Positions 1 through 10,969 of a DNA stretch of 64,000 nt are shown here, piece by piece (the first letter of the stretch is position 1; each line of letters opens with the position of its first letter). The DNA is from Wyeomyia smithii (lineage: Eukaryota; Arthropoda; Insecta; Diptera; Culicidae), in contig NC_073696.1 in the NCBI RefSeq assembly GCF_029784165.1, positions 241,040,892-241,104,891 on the forward strand, in the 5' to 3' direction. The notes under the pieces are model-generated. The model ran no database searches. It saw only the letters and a program-made list of their open reading frames with translations, and was not told where the DNA came from. The position numbers and the translations under genes are program-made.

Positions 1-102
1 CATCTCCAAGAGTAGCTGCACCAAGCTGCTCTTCCGTGGGTAATGTTGCTTTGCTGCTCGTATTTGTAACCCTGGCGTTCCACAGTTGCTCATTATTTGG
101 TC
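1..102 (-). pseudogene. Continuation of the old LINE left of the Juan insertion
   Basis: The - strand reads RPNNEQLWNARVTNTSSKAT and TEEQLGAATLGD in one open frame. It joins in frame to VYNIRRSRTP from the other side of the Juan-like element once one TSD copy is removed. It is the region following the endonuclease domain and runs off the left edge. Confidence 0.6.
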
Positions 103-369
103 GCGGCGTTCGACTTTTTTTTTTTTTTAAGGGGGGATTTGTTAGTAGCTTAAGTATTTATGATAAATATTAGTAAATAATGAGTATGTGTGTCCAATCA
201 CAAATGGTGACTTCTCAACACTGTTAGAAATTTGTAATTTTAATTGTTAGGATTTGTTTGCTTTCGCAATTAGGACTTATCATTCGTAGGGATTTAAACC
301 TACTTGTCAGAAAAGGGGAAGTAAACTTACAACTAACTTAATTGCTAACTTATTGGCTATAAAGAGAGC

Positions 370-2997
370 TTATTGTAGCAACGATTTTTGTCGAAAATTG
401 TTAATAATTTTATTTGACATAGCTTCTAATGGTTCAACACCAGTAAGTCTATGTAATTCGAGTGTACCAAACCAAGGAGGACGCTTCAAAATCATTTTCA
501 GAATTTTATTCTGAATCCTTTGGAGCGTTTTCTTCCTTGTTGAACAGCAACTTGACCAGATCGGTACAGCATAAAGCATTGTTGGTCTAAAAATTTGTTT
601 GTAAATCAAAAGTTTGTTCTTTAAACAAAGTTTAGAATTCCTGTTAATAAGAGGATATAAACATCTCGTATATTTGATGCACTTGGCTTGTATACTCTCA
701 ATGTGCTCTTTGAAAATAAGTTTTTTATCATAAATTAGTCCCAAGTACTTAACCTTGTCGGACCAACTTAAAATAACCCCATTCATCTTGACAACGTGAT
801 TATTGTTTGGCTTGAGGAAAGAAGCCCTAGGCTTATGAGGAAAAATTATCATTTGAGTTTTAGAAGCATTGGGAGAGATTTTCCACTTTTGCAAGTAGGA
901 AGAAAAAATATCTAAACTTTTCTGCAATCGACTGCATATGACACGAAGGCTTTTTCCTTTTACGGAAATGCTTATGTCATCGCAGAACAATGACTTTGTG
1001 CATCCTGGAGGCAAATCAGGAAGATCTGAAGTGAATATGTTGTACAGGACTGGACCCAAGACTGAACCTTGAGGTACACCTGCTCTGACAGGAAATCTAT
1101 CAGATTTTGAATTCTGATAGACAACCTGCAGAGTTCGATCAGTAAGATAATTTTTTAAAATTTTGATTAGGAAAATTGAAAAATTAAAAGTTTGCAATTT
1201 CGCAATCAAACCTTTATGCCAAACACTGTCGAATGCTTTTTCTATGTCTAAAAGAGCAGCTCCAGTGGAATAACCTTCAGATTTGTTAGCTCGTATCATA
1301 TTAGTAACTCTGAGCAATTGGTGAGTTGTGGAATGCCCATGGCGAAATCCAAACTGTTCATTTGCAAAAATTGAATTTTCGTTGATGTGTGACATCATTC
1401 TGTTAAGAATAATTCTCTCAAACAGTTTACTTATTGAAGAAAGCAAACTGATTGGTCGATAACTTGAAACTTCAGCTGGGTTCTTATCCGGTTTTAAAAT
1501 GGGAGTAATTTTTGCATTTTTCCATAATTTGGGAAAATATGCAATTTTGAAGCAGCAATTTAAAATTTTCACTAAAAATTCCATTGTGCTCTCAGGGAGA
1601 TGTTTGATTAGTATATTAAAGATTCCATCGTCACCAGGTGCTTTCATATTTTTGAAATTTTTAATAATTGATTTAATCTCATTCAAGTTAGTTTCAATTA
1701 TTTCTGCAGGTAAAAAATTCTGGGAAGAAATTAAATCAAATTGACGTGTGACTTCATTTTCAATTGGACTCACAAAATTCAAATTTGAGTTATGAACACT
1801 CTCAAACTGCTGAGCAAGTCTTTGAGCCTTTTGTTCATTGGATACAAGAAAACGTTCACCATCTTTTAAAACTGGAATAGGCTTTGAAGGTTTCTTAAGA
1901 ATCTTCGACAGCTTCCAAAATGGTTTTGAATATGGTTTCAATTTTTCAACTTTAGTCTCAAAATTTTGATTTCTCAGAAGAGTAAATCTATGTTTAATCT
2001 CTTTCTGTAAATCTTTATAAATAGTTTTAAAAACAGGGTCACGAGAACGTTGATATTGACGTCTGCGGACATTTTTCAAACGAATTAGAAGTTGAAGATT
2101 TTCGTCAATTATTGATGAATCAAATTTCACTTGAGCCTTTGGAACAGAATAATTCCTGGCATCAACAATTGCACATTTTAATGCTTCCAAAGCGGAATCA
2201 ATATTCACTTCGTTTTGCAAATCAAGCTCATTATTGAAATTTCTCTCAATATGAGTTTTGTATCTTTCCCAATTAGCCTTGTTATAATTAAAAACAGAGC
2301 TCATAGGGTTTAAAACTGATTCATGTGATAAAGAAAAAGTTATTGGAAGATGGTCAGAATCAAAGTCAGCATGTGTGATCAAATCACTACATACATGACT
2401 TTGATCTGTTAGCACCAAATCAATTGTTGAAGGGTTTCTTACAGAAGAAAAGCATGTAGGACTATTCGGAGACAAAATAGAATAGTATCCTGAAGAACAA
2501 TCATTGAATAAAATTTTGCCATTGGAATTACTATGAGAACTATTCCATGAACGATGTTTAGCGTTAAAATCGCCGATTATGAAAAATTTCGAACGATTTC
2601 TGGTGAGTTTTTGTAAATCACCTTTAAAATAATTTTTGTGCTCGCGTGTGCATTGAAATGGTAAATATGCTGCGGCAATAAATAAAATCCCAAGTTCAGT
2701 TTGAACTTCAATTCCCAAAGTTTCAATAACTTTCGTCTCAAGATGGGGAAGAGCACGATGTTTGATTCGGCAATGAATAACAATTGCAACTCCACCGCCG
2801 GAACCCTGAATCCTATCATATCTATGAACCACGTAATTGGGATCATATTTTAATTTAATGTTAGGTTTCAAAAATGTTTCAGTAATAATTGCAATATGCA
2901 CATTATTTACTGTTAAAAAATTAAAAAGCTCATTCTCATTGGCCTTCAATGAGCGAGCATTCCAATTTAATATTTTAATTGTTTTATTTAAAATCAT
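370..2997 (-). CDS. ORF2: endonuclease-reverse transcriptase (intact)
   Basis: This 875-residue protein is uninterrupted and close to full length for Jockey-clade ORF2. Residues 1-235 form an apurinic-type endonuclease: NWNARSL (11-17), catalytic Glu in ITET (38-41), IGDFNA (141-146) and SDH (214-216). It nicks target DNA. Residues about 430-760 form the reverse transcriptase: APGDDG (453-458), SSYRPISLLSSISKLFERII (511-530), first catalytic Asp in ALLDIEKAFD (D584), GVPQGSVLGP (640-649) and the active-site pair in FCDD (671-674), where FADD or YADD is more common. No RNase H follows. The ATG at 2997 overlaps the end of ORF1 by 14 nt. With ORF1 truncated, the copy could not move alone, but its enzyme might act in trans if transcribed. 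Confidence 0.88.
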   Translation of the reverse strand: MILNKTIKILNWNARSLKANENELFNFLTVNNVHIAIITETFLKPNIKLKYDPNYVVHRYDRIQGSGGGVAIVIHCRIKHRALPHLETKVIETLGIEVQTELGILFIAAAYLPFQCTREHKNYFKGDLQKLTRNRSKFFIIGDFNAKHRSWNSSHSNSNGKILFNDCSSGYYSILSPNSPTCFSSVRNPSTIDLVLTDQSHVCSDLITHADFDSDHLPITFSLSHESVLNPMSSVFNYNKANWERYKTHIERNFNNELDLQNEVNIDSALEALKCAIVDARNYSVPKAQVKFDSSIIDENLQLLIRLKNVRRRQYQRSRDPVFKTIYKDLQKEIKHRFTLLRNQNFETKVEKLKPYSKPFWKLSKILKKPSKPIPVLKDGERFLVSNEQKAQRLAQQFESVHNSNLNFVSPIENEVTRQFDLISSQNFLPAEIIETNLNEIKSIIKNFKNMKAPGDDGIFNILIKHLPESTMEFLVKILNCCFKIAYFPKLWKNAKITPILKPDKNPAEVSSYRPISLLSSISKLFERIILNRMMSHINENSIFANEQFGFRHGHSTTHQLLRVTNMIRANKSEGYSTGAALLDIEKAFDSVWHKGLIAKLQTFNFSIFLIKILKNYLTDRTLQVVYQNSKSDRFPVRAGVPQGSVLGPVLYNIFTSDLPDLPPGCTKSLFCDDISISVKGKSLRVICSRLQKSLDIFSSYLQKWKISPNASKTQMIIFPHKPRASFLKPNNNHVVKMNGVILSWSDKVKYLGLIYDKKLIFKEHIESIQAKCIKYTRCLYPLINRNSKLCLKNKLLIYKQIFRPTMLYAVPIWSSCCSTRKKTLQRIQNKILKMILKRPPWFGTLELHRLTGVEPLEAMSNKIINNFRQKSLLQ

Positions 2998-3425
2998 TGC
3001 TAAATTTTAAATTAGAAACAATTTTAATAGTAAAATTTGTGCCTATTTGAATGGTTTCAAACATTGATTTTGCCTGCAACGTGGCGTTCATAAGATCGAA
3101 CATTGCCTGTTGCAAAAAAGAAAGTTTACCTGCCGTAATAGGCCCCAGGCAGTTGACATTAGAAAAAATATTTTCGGCAGCAATATTAGCTGGAGTAATA
3201 GGTGTACAATTATTTTCTAGCGTGTTTTGCCTACCCATATTAACGGTCATTTTCGAACTACCAACACTAGGCGGTATAATGTTCGAACTACCTGTAACCT
3301 GTGCATAAGTTAAACGGGTATGCAAAGGAGTAGGTAAACTATGCGTCACTGGTACGCTTGGAGAATTTTGTTTTGAAGTTGGTTTTAATTGAGAATTTGA
3401 ATTTTGTTTACCTTGCCTTGCCTTA
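2984..3425 (-). pseudogene. ORF1 (gag-like) 3' fragment of the Juan-like LINE
   Basis: The frame is open from the insertion junction at about 3425 to a stop at 2984, about 147 residues, and has no ATG. The C-terminus reads CLGPITAGKLSFLQQAMFDL and then an AKSMFETIQIG segment, a conserved tail of Juan/Jockey ORF1 RNA-binding proteins. The upstream portion is rich in Asn, Ser, Gln and Thr. The Zn-knuckle region normally found in ORF1 is missing because of the 5' truncation. The ORF1 stop overlaps the ORF2 start in another frame, suggesting reinitiation or frameshift coupling, as known in related elements. Confidence 0.75.
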
Positions 3426-3439
3426 GCGGCGTTCGACTT

Positions 3440-4720
3440 CGGCGAATGTTATACACCGTCGTCGGTTTTGAGCTCATGCATGCTGTAACAACTGCTAGGT
3501 AGTGGTCGGACTGCGGTAGATGTGAAGGTTGATGATGTCGGAGAGGAACCTGCCGTCTATTGCAGCGGTTCTCAACCTTTTTTTGTTCGCGTACCCCTTG
3601 GCGATATTTTTCATATCGATTGTACCCCCTGGCTTGGCATGTTTTCGCAGAGTGGGAGAGAGTAGTGATAGATCATGTTGCGGTAGTCTTGTTTAGGTTT
3701 CAAATTAAGCTATGGTTTGGTTGATTGCTACAGTCATGTTTTGAGAGCAAGATTGAAAAACAAATGAAGTATTTTAGAGAAAAATTGTTTTGTCCGCCAT
3801 TACGGATTTTTCTTTCGCGTACCCCCTGAAGTCTTTCGAGTACCCCCAGGGGTACGCGTACCCCAGGTTGAGAACCGCTGGTCTATTGGAACGTGGTCGA
3901 TTTGATTCCCTGTCTGTTGGTCGGGTGATCTCCACGTGGTTTTGTAGATATCTCTGCGGGGGAATAAGGTACTTCGGACTACCATACCACGGAAGACCGC
4001 AAAGTTTACGCACCAATGGCCATTGGTTACCATTACCATTACCGTTACCATTAGACACGGCGTGCAGGCTATCTGGCCCGATTATCGGTCTGTACATTGT
4101 CTTTCGTCCTACCCTAGCATTCATGTCCCCAATGACGATGTTCATGTCCCGTTGCGGACAGCTATCGTAGATCTGCTCCAGCAGCGCATAGAACGCTTTC
4201 TTTTCATCGTCGGGTCTTCTTTCATGTGGGCAGTGCACGTTGATGATGTTGTTGTTGAAGAACCGGCCTCAATTTATCCACAACTTGCACATCCTTGCGT
4301 TGATCGGCTGCCACTCCATCACTCGTTGGCGCATTCTGCCCACTACTATAGAGCCGGTTACCAGTTTGCTGGTGGTGCCACAATTCTGGTACAAAGTAGT
4401 TGTCCGATGCCCGCTTTTCCATGCCTTCTGTCCTGTCCAACAAAGTTCCTGCAACGCTACGATTTCGAAGTTGGGTGGATCGTAGACTATCCTGATGCAT
4501 CCTGCAAAGCAGAGCGATTTTCAGTTCCATGTCCAAAGTTTCCAATCGTAGTCCTTGTTTTGTTGCCTGGGTCCATACCGATTGTTCCGATTCGTATCTC
4601 TCACGTTGTTTGTAATATACCGTTTATCGGAACGGCTCGTTTGGCATTCTCCATTCCTGTGTCTCGCCGGGAAACCATCGTGTTAGCTCTATTTATAGTC
4701 CCACGCTGACACCAGGACGT
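3440..4720 (-). pseudogene. Old LINE endonuclease domain, broken and split
   Basis: This degenerate endonuclease/exonuclease/phosphatase domain comes from an older non-LTR element, of the type often annotated craniofacial development protein 2-like. Recognisable parts on - strand: LQELCWTGQKAWKSG (about 4450), NVHCPHERRPDDEKKAFYAL (about 4240-4190), catalytic IGDMNARVG (about 4130), TTWRSPDQQTGNQIDH (about 3940-3895), then after the hAT insertion GRFLSDIINLHIYRS (3554-3500). Several frameshifts and stops separate them. A hexamer run (GGTAAT/GGTAAC, 4021-4056) encodes extra Asn-Gly repeats. The C-terminal continuation is at 1-102. The clade is not assigned. Confidence 0.7.
3563..3880. mobile_element. 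hAT-type MITE (CAGCGGTTCTCAACC TIRs)
   Basis: This 318-bp non-coding element has terminal inverted repeats CAGCGGTTCTCAACCT / AGGTTGAGAACCGCTG and a perfect 8-bp TSD GTCTATTG (3555-3562 and 3881-3888), the hallmark of hAT transposition. GGGTACGCGTACCC-type palindromes lie just inside the ends. It interrupts the old LINE endonuclease between NQIDHVPID and GRFLSDII. A second copy in the opposite orientation is at 36853-37151. It has no transposase and would need one in trans. Confidence 0.92.
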
Positions 4721-6870
4721 TGATCAGCCGCTTCTCACATGGAGATCAGACGCTGTTTTGAGCCGCACTCACTTAGCAGTTGTGGGATGACAACATTGCC
4801 CAGGCAACACCAACTAGTTGTGTCCATGTTTTAGGTGGCAGTCTGGTATAATCATATGACTCGTAGAGGTGTGCAATAGGAACTTGCGAGGGTCAAGGCT
4901 ATGTTTGACGCTCCTTCCCGGTTGCCAATTCACCATTTGAAACCCAAAAAAAAATGTTTCTCCTCGAGTGGTTTTTAGTGAATTAAGATTATGTATGTTT
5001 CAACAAGGTGAATATAATTCTAATTATGTTCTAATCATAGCATAAAATCCGCAAAAATTTACTACTGGCGCCATCTATTGATAAATATCCAGAATTTCGT
5101 TGAGCACCTAATAATGTATATTTAAAGATAACTATTTAATATTTAATTGGGCATGAATTAAAAGGGTAGCAATTTTTTTCGAATTTTGAAGCATTGTCCG
5201 TTTCGGATGAAAAATCATGGTCAATTTTAAATCCACATTTCTTTATTTCGTCATGCAAGTCAAATGCAAGAGTTTATTCTAACAGAATATAAGAGATATA
5301 AAAAAAAAGAATAATGTTCGCAGGAAACTTTTGCTCTCCAAAATATTCATTTTTATTTCTTAATTATAACTTGTTTAAAAAAAGAATACAATTTATTTGC
5401 CAGGACTGTTTGTTTGCAATAGCATAGCATATTTGATCGCCCGTGTGTTGCCCGCGATTGACCAGAATCAGCTGAAATTGCACAAAGAACCGTCAAAATG
5501 GTGCCTAGGAGTAGCAAGCCATTTTCAGTGTACAATTCCTGGTGATCTTTCTTTTCACTGGTCAATAACGTAGCTGGCCACGCCCAATGCAAATCAATAG
5601 TGTTAGTTAGTTAGTGTTAGTTCAATACTTGTTGCTACTAGAGACCGAGGAATCCTCTGCTTCATCCACAAGTATCAAAGGAAGGAATTAATATTAGTGG
5701 AAAGGAATTGATCTGGATCCATCGAGGTTGATGGTGCGATCTTTTCTACACAAATTCGCGCCCAATATGGTTACTTCTCGGTCTCTGGGCAACCGGCCAC
5801 CAGGAGACGATATAGATGAAACCGCGCCACGATCGCTGCATACAGGAGAATCGAAGTTTCTAATTATGTCCGGTAACCTACAAATCGTTACCATTAGTAT
5901 CACATCAAACAATATAAGCCCCATATTTATTGCGAATAATTACGATATTTCGTCGCGGTTATTTTAATTTTTTTGTCGCGATTATTTTAATTTTGTTTTT
6001 TTGGCGAATAATTAATTTATTACGATATTTATCGAACGAACGAAACCTGAATCGCAACGTGCTGGAATAGAACCAACGGGCGGGCAGTCTTCAAATAAAT
6101 GAATGGGTACACTTCGGAAGTCACAACACACCGAAAATCCGTAGCTCACCCAGGCCGAAAACGCATTTGCACCGGAGCATTATGCGCGACCGCTCTATTT
6201 CCTCTTACCGACGCATACGCACAGGGACACGGTGTTTCGCGCCGATTATGTTTAACTTCTCGAATAATTAAACTGTGATATCTACTGAGTATAAAAACTG
6301 GCAAAGTTTCATGCATTCATAGCTCGAAAATATATGAAAATGCTAATATGCATATCGAACAAAACAGAGTTCTGAGTTGTGATACAAAATTCCAAAACAA
6401 TCGCAATCACAATTTAGTTGCCATGTCGGCTGACGAGATTTCAATATAATTAAATAAAAATTGTCTATGTGTTTCAACATTTGTTCAAAAGCTGCCAAAA
6501 ACATAGAACAAGGGCATAAAACTGGACAAAACATCCGTAATCGTCCGGTCAGAACACGAACGATAAACTTCGAAACAGCTAGCTAGCAGCGCAGTTTAAA
6601 GTATCGACGTCAGTCCACTGCGCGCACAAGATGCAACGCAAGAAAATTAAACATCGAACATAACACATAAAGCCGATCATGCTCCTGCCCACGCCCTTTA
6701 CGCACATTGCAAGCGATCACGTATGCGAGAGAACTTCAAAAACGACCTGTTAGAAGCTTCAGAAAAAATAAAACTCTCTCTCCATCGCTGTTCGAATCGG
6801 ATGAAAAAAAGTAGGAGGGTGGTATTCAAGACACGACCGCATGACGTTGACTACCGTATTCTTAAAAAAA
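4720..6870. other. Gene-free AT-rich stretch, old repeats
   Basis: No supported gene. It holds short open frames only. The segment 5690-5970 has an 80-residue frame (SRSLGNRPPGDDIDETAPRS) that I do not recognise. A 25-bp word TTGCCAGGACTGTTTGTTTGCAATA at 5397-5421 recurs exactly at 9841-9865, marking two pieces of one dispersed repeat. The area 6100-6720 is more GC-rich but without a motif I can name. Confidence 0.5.
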
Positions 6871-6919
6871 AAAAAAATATTCCATTGAAGCAAATAGTAG
6901 AGGTAATTGCAACGCTTCT

Positions 6920-8270
6920 TTTACAAAACTTCTGTAACAAAATTTCGAGGCTCCAAAAGGTACCAGTTTCCGATTATTCTCGGCCAGAATTCCAGCCATT
7001 TTAGTATTTTGCAGTAGCCATTTATTACTAACAGCCACCAGCATAACGGGTGAAACCGGCACGAGATGACCGGTACTATTTTGTCTTTCCTCATTAACAT
7101 CAACATAAACATGCATTTTTGCAAGGTTTTTTCCGCTAGCAACAGCAATTGTAAAACATAAAATTCAACTAACCGCTTCTATTATAAAACTGCGAGGCAC
7201 CAAAAGGTGCCAGTTGCCGATTTCTTGTTTACTGGTTTCCTCCAGAATTCCAGCCATTTTAGTATTTTGCAGTAGCCACCAGCATCACGGGTCAACCGGC
7301 ACGAGATGACCGGTACTATTTTGTTTTTCCTCCTTCTAGCTGCTAACACCGAGCGTCCGTATGTATCCGGTACGGTTTAATAATGAAACTGATGGGGTGA
7401 AATGTTCGAACGATACGTTTTATACCAAGGCTTCGTTAGATAATTAGAAAAAGGGAGGGGCTACATAGATGATGGAATGGTAGAGACAAATGTTTCTTGA
7501 AAGCTGCGCCGGCCGCTGTCGTAATATTAACACCAACACAAACATGCATTTTTGCAAGGTTTTTTCCGCTAGCAACAGCAATTGTAAAACATAAAATTCA
7601 ACTAACCGCTTCTATTATAAAACTGCGAGGCACCAAAAGGTGCCAGTTGCCGATTTCTTGTTTACTGGTTTCCGTCCAGAATTCCAGCCATTTTAGTATT
7701 TTGCAGTAGCCACCAGCATCACGGGTCAAACCGGCACGAGATGACCGGTACTATTTTGTTTTTCCTCCTTTTAGCTGCTAACACCGAGCGTCCGTATGTA
7801 CCCGGTACGGTTTAATAATGGAACTGATGGGGTGAAATGTTCGAACGATACGTTTTATACCAAGGCTTCGTCAGATAATTAGAAAAAGGGAGGGGCTAAA
7901 TAGATGATGGAATGGTAGAGACAAATGTTTCTTGAAAGCTGCGCCGGCCGCTGTCGTAATATTAACACCAACACAAACATGCATTTTTGCAAGGTTTTTT
8001 CCGCTAGCAGCAGCATTTGGTAAAACAGAAAATTCAATTAGCCGCTTCTGTACCAAAATTTCGAGGCACCAAAAGGTGCCAGTTGCCGATTATAGTTTCC
8101 TGGTTAGTCCGTCCAGAATTCCAGCCATTTAAGTGTTTTGCAGTAGCCATTTACTACTAAAGCCACCAGCATTACGGGTGGAACCGGCACGAGATGACCG
8201 GTACTATTTTGTATTTCCTCCTTTCAGTTGCTATCACCTAGCGTCCGCATGTCACTGGTGCGGTTTTGGA
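6920..8270. repeat. Tandem repeat, period about 435 bp
   Basis: Successive copies are phased on the word ATGCATTTTTGCAAGG at 7111, 7544 and 7979 (periods 433 and 435 bp). The first copy (about 6920-7110) lacks the middle 260 bp; the last ends near 8270. Shared words include AGGCACCAAAAGGTGCCAGT, a palindrome (GGCACC...GGTGCC), and ACCGGCACGAGATGACCGGT. Divergence between neighbours is low in copies 1-2 and higher at the edges, as in a recently amplified satellite seed. Short frames inside are chance. Confidence 0.85.
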
Positions 8271-8279
8271 CAACAAAGT

Positions 8280-8760
8280 CAGATCGATTGTATCCGTTAG
8301 TGTCGACTGTGCTTGGGAAGAGAGGTAGTGATTGGCTGCGCGGTATGATTTAGACAATCGATATTAATTACCAATTTTTCAATAGTGTATCTCAAACAAT
8401 AGTTTGTTTTTGTTACATAAATTTAACCGTAAAAGAATTTCTGATCGATTGATGCCAAAACCTCGAAAACCTGATTATAGATGACTGCAAAATAAGCGCT
8501 CAAAACCTGACCACTTTTCTCTGGTTTTCCCTGGTTGAATTACTAGATTTTCAAATTCAGGGGCCTAACTTCGATATAGACGTTAGTCAACGTCAAAAAG
8601 GTTGAGTGCATTTGCATGCAAAAAGCATCTTGAGAGTGAAAAAAACACTAGCTGTATGATGTAGGAATTAGTAGTATATATGATCTTTAACGGGAGTTTG
8701 TTGAATATCAATTGAAAAGATATTTTGAAGATAAATTAAAAATACAGCAACAATATAACT
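8280..8760. other. Gene-free stretch
   Basis: I see nothing supported in this AT-rich stretch between the 435-bp repeat and the possible NACHT-family remnant. Confidence 0.5.
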
Positions 8761-8764
8761 AAAG

Positions 8765-9082
8765 TAATGCAAGACTCTACAAGCTCTTCATACAGCTATG
8801 AAAAGTTGGCCATAAAATTATTATTCACAAAAGATCAGATGGGAAAAAAATAATAAAGGGAGGATTTTCAGTGGAGAAACGATGACCACTACGGACGGAA
8901 CCGTAGATTTTGTGCATCCCACCTATGCTGAATATTTTGCAGCAAATATGTTTGTTGGTACTCTTAAGAAAAAAAGTTATCGCTCCGAATACAAAGATAT
9001 GCACCACTTTTTACTGTTTAAAAACTTCAGAGATCGTAACATATTAAAAATTTTAACGTATAACACGCAAAAAAAAAATTAA
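8765..9082 (+). pseudogene. Possible NACHT-family (mosquito) protein remnant
   Basis: An open frame from 8882 begins MTTTDGTVDFVHPTYAEYFA and continues AANMFVGTLKKKSY. The FVHPTYAEYF motif resembles the conserved FxHRTFAEYF block at the end of the NACHT/winged region of insect NACHT-ankyrin proteins. Upstream, in another frame, SYEKLAIKLLFTKDQMGKK (about 8793-8849) resembles the helices that precede this block; a run of seven A's and a stop separate the two. No nucleotide-binding motifs or ankyrin repeats were found nearby, so it is a decayed fragment if the match is right. Confidence 0.33.
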
Positions 9083-9089
9083 TATTCGA

Positions 9090-10780
9090 GAAACATATGG
9101 AAATTGTCAGATATGTTGTGCTGGAATAAAATGGTTGAATTCATATTATTCTAATTCACGACATACCAAAAGTTGTTATTGTGCTGCTTTCTGCAGCTGA
9201 AAACATGGCTAAAACCATGACTTGAAATAAGTTATCACAACAACATTGCAGCGCAACCATTCACCGTATAAAGTCATTCAAACATATAGTTATTATAGTT
9301 TATTTATCTAATGATGCTCATATGATGTGATATTAATTAAAATTAATGATAAAATACAATAAGATGTACTAAGGCATGTAAAAAAGATTTCGGTTGACTG
9401 CCTTCCGTAGCTGAAACTGTCAAATTTTTAAAGTAGAACACACAAAAAAATAATAAAAATGGATTCAAAAAACATATGGCAACCATTCACTGGGCGCCTC
9501 TACTGTTTGCCCCTCTATCCGAAGGTAGATGGCGTTCAAAATCTCTTCAATCAGCCTAAGACACAAACTCAAAACCGATCCTTCTTCGATCTGTTTTCAA
9601 TCTTTCTGGAGTGCGACTTAAAAACAAACAAAGCACAACACAGCAAATAAAGATGCTATTTATCAGTTTCACGATATACGCTGGCACATTTCTTCACTTT
9701 TCCGGGTAGCAGTAGAACCTAAACTTAACACTTTGACCAATTACAATAATTTTTTTCGCGAAGAAACAACTTTTTACCTAAAATAATACGAAGAGCACAG
9801 TCGCGCACATCATCCAGTTGGCCTTGTTGCCAGTCCTCCCTTGCCAGGACTGTTTGTTTGCAATATTTTGAAAACTCGAATAGGCAAGCAATTTTTTGAG
9901 CTTTGAAAAAATAAATGAATTTTGATGTAGAGTTTTAAATTGTTTAATGATTCTTATATTCATTGTATACTATTCATGTCTTCTTTTATTTTGGTTGTTA
10001 TAGTTGTGTTCCCTTATTGTTTTTTGTTTGTTTTTGAATTCATCAATAGTTCAATTCGAATGACACACTTCGAGATTTTAGAGAACTATTTTCGACTTTT
10101 AGAAGATACGTGTTAAGTACCCGGCGTTGTTCGGGATAAAAAGTTGGATTTTAAAATAGCACCTGGAGTCGATTTCCGGCCTCTGGGCATTAATTCGGTT
10201 TCAAAAATATCATTATTGGATGGAATTAGACCATTCCAAGCTGTTTCCAGAAACCGTAAGTCGCCATATTGAATTTGAAAATGTCTCATGGACGTTGACC
10301 TGCTCTCAGTCATACTCATGCTAGGTGATTTTTAATTAATCCCTAGAAACCACAAGTAGCCATCTTAAATTCCAAGATGGAGCTCGAGGCCTATTTCTGG
10401 CCCTTGATTATTATCCTGACTCTGAAAATACCCACGCATGTCTTATTGAATGCTTTTTGCTGGTTTTCGAAAATTTTCTATGACTTTTTGAATATGATTC
10501 GATAATTAATTTTCTACAATCCTAATAACATTAGTAAGTTTTTCATGTCATTTATTTTAGGTTTTTTTTTAATTATATTCTGAAATATATTCCGTTTATT
10601 GTCATTTTCTAGTGTTTTTGAAAGATTTTCTATGTTGCATGATGACTGCAATGTAATATTAGCGTTCGACTTTTCGACTTTTATGAAGGGTCTTCTAATG
10701 AATTTTCGATGACGTGTTGATAATTTCAAATAACATTGCGGTAATAATTCATCTCTTTGAAAACCTTTTTAAAGTGAATG
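9090..10780. other. Gene-free stretch, dispersed repeat fragments
   Basis: No gene supported. 9841-9865 repeats the 25-mer at 5397-5421. At 10120-10440 two diverged copies of a short repeat occur, each with a phrase like GGAAACCGTAAGTCGCCAT / GAAACCACAAGTAGCCATC and a following GCCTATTTCTGGCC-type segment. Related text also appears near 25570 and 38950. Confidence 0.5.
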
Positions 10781-10969
10781 AACAAGCCTTCCGTCGTAGG
10801 TTCGAGTTTCGGCTCAGGAGAGACGGTTAGTGTCAATAGGATCGTAGCACTAGCCCCGCAATTGTCCTGTACACTTTACAGTTGGCTGCGAAGTCTGTGT
10901 ATAATAAAACAGAAGGTCGAGTTCCGAATCGGAATGTAGCACCAAGGCTTTGCTTTGTTTGTTGCTTTT
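10781..10969 (+). mobile_element. tRNA-derived SINE (Feilai-like), 5' end degraded
   Basis: It shows a pol III B-box-like GGTTCGAGTTTC followed by a conserved body (GGATCGTAGCACTAGCCCCG, AATTGTCCTGTACACT, GGTCGAGTTCCGAATCGGAA) and a tail CAAGGCTTTGCTTTG. The A-box part seen in the copy at 54416 is missing or unrecognisable. The family name is from memory of Aedes SINEs and is less certain than the SINE call. Confidence 0.75.

Larger units (their letters stand above)
117..3425 (-). mobile_element. Juan-like Jockey-clade LINE, 5'-truncated, young
   Basis: A non-LTR retrotransposon lies on the - strand. Its 3' end is a poly(A) tail (poly-T on + at about 115-128). It carries an intact ORF2 and the 3' part of ORF1. 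The insertion is flanked by a perfect 14-bp TSD, GCGGCGTTCGACTT, at 103-116 and 3426-3439. Collapsing the two copies restores the reading frame of the older LINE around it. ORF1 is open right up to the left junction without a start, so the copy was truncated during reverse transcription. The Juan assignment comes from the ORF1/ORF2 sequence style (NWNARSL start, IGDFNA, APGDDG) as I remember mosquito Juan elements; the Jockey clade is more certain than the family name. Confidence 0.88.

Noticed and set aside
3790..4709. + strand frames opposite the old LINE endonuclease
   Set aside because: They are antisense shadows of the - strand endonuclease relic and cross the hAT MITE boundary.
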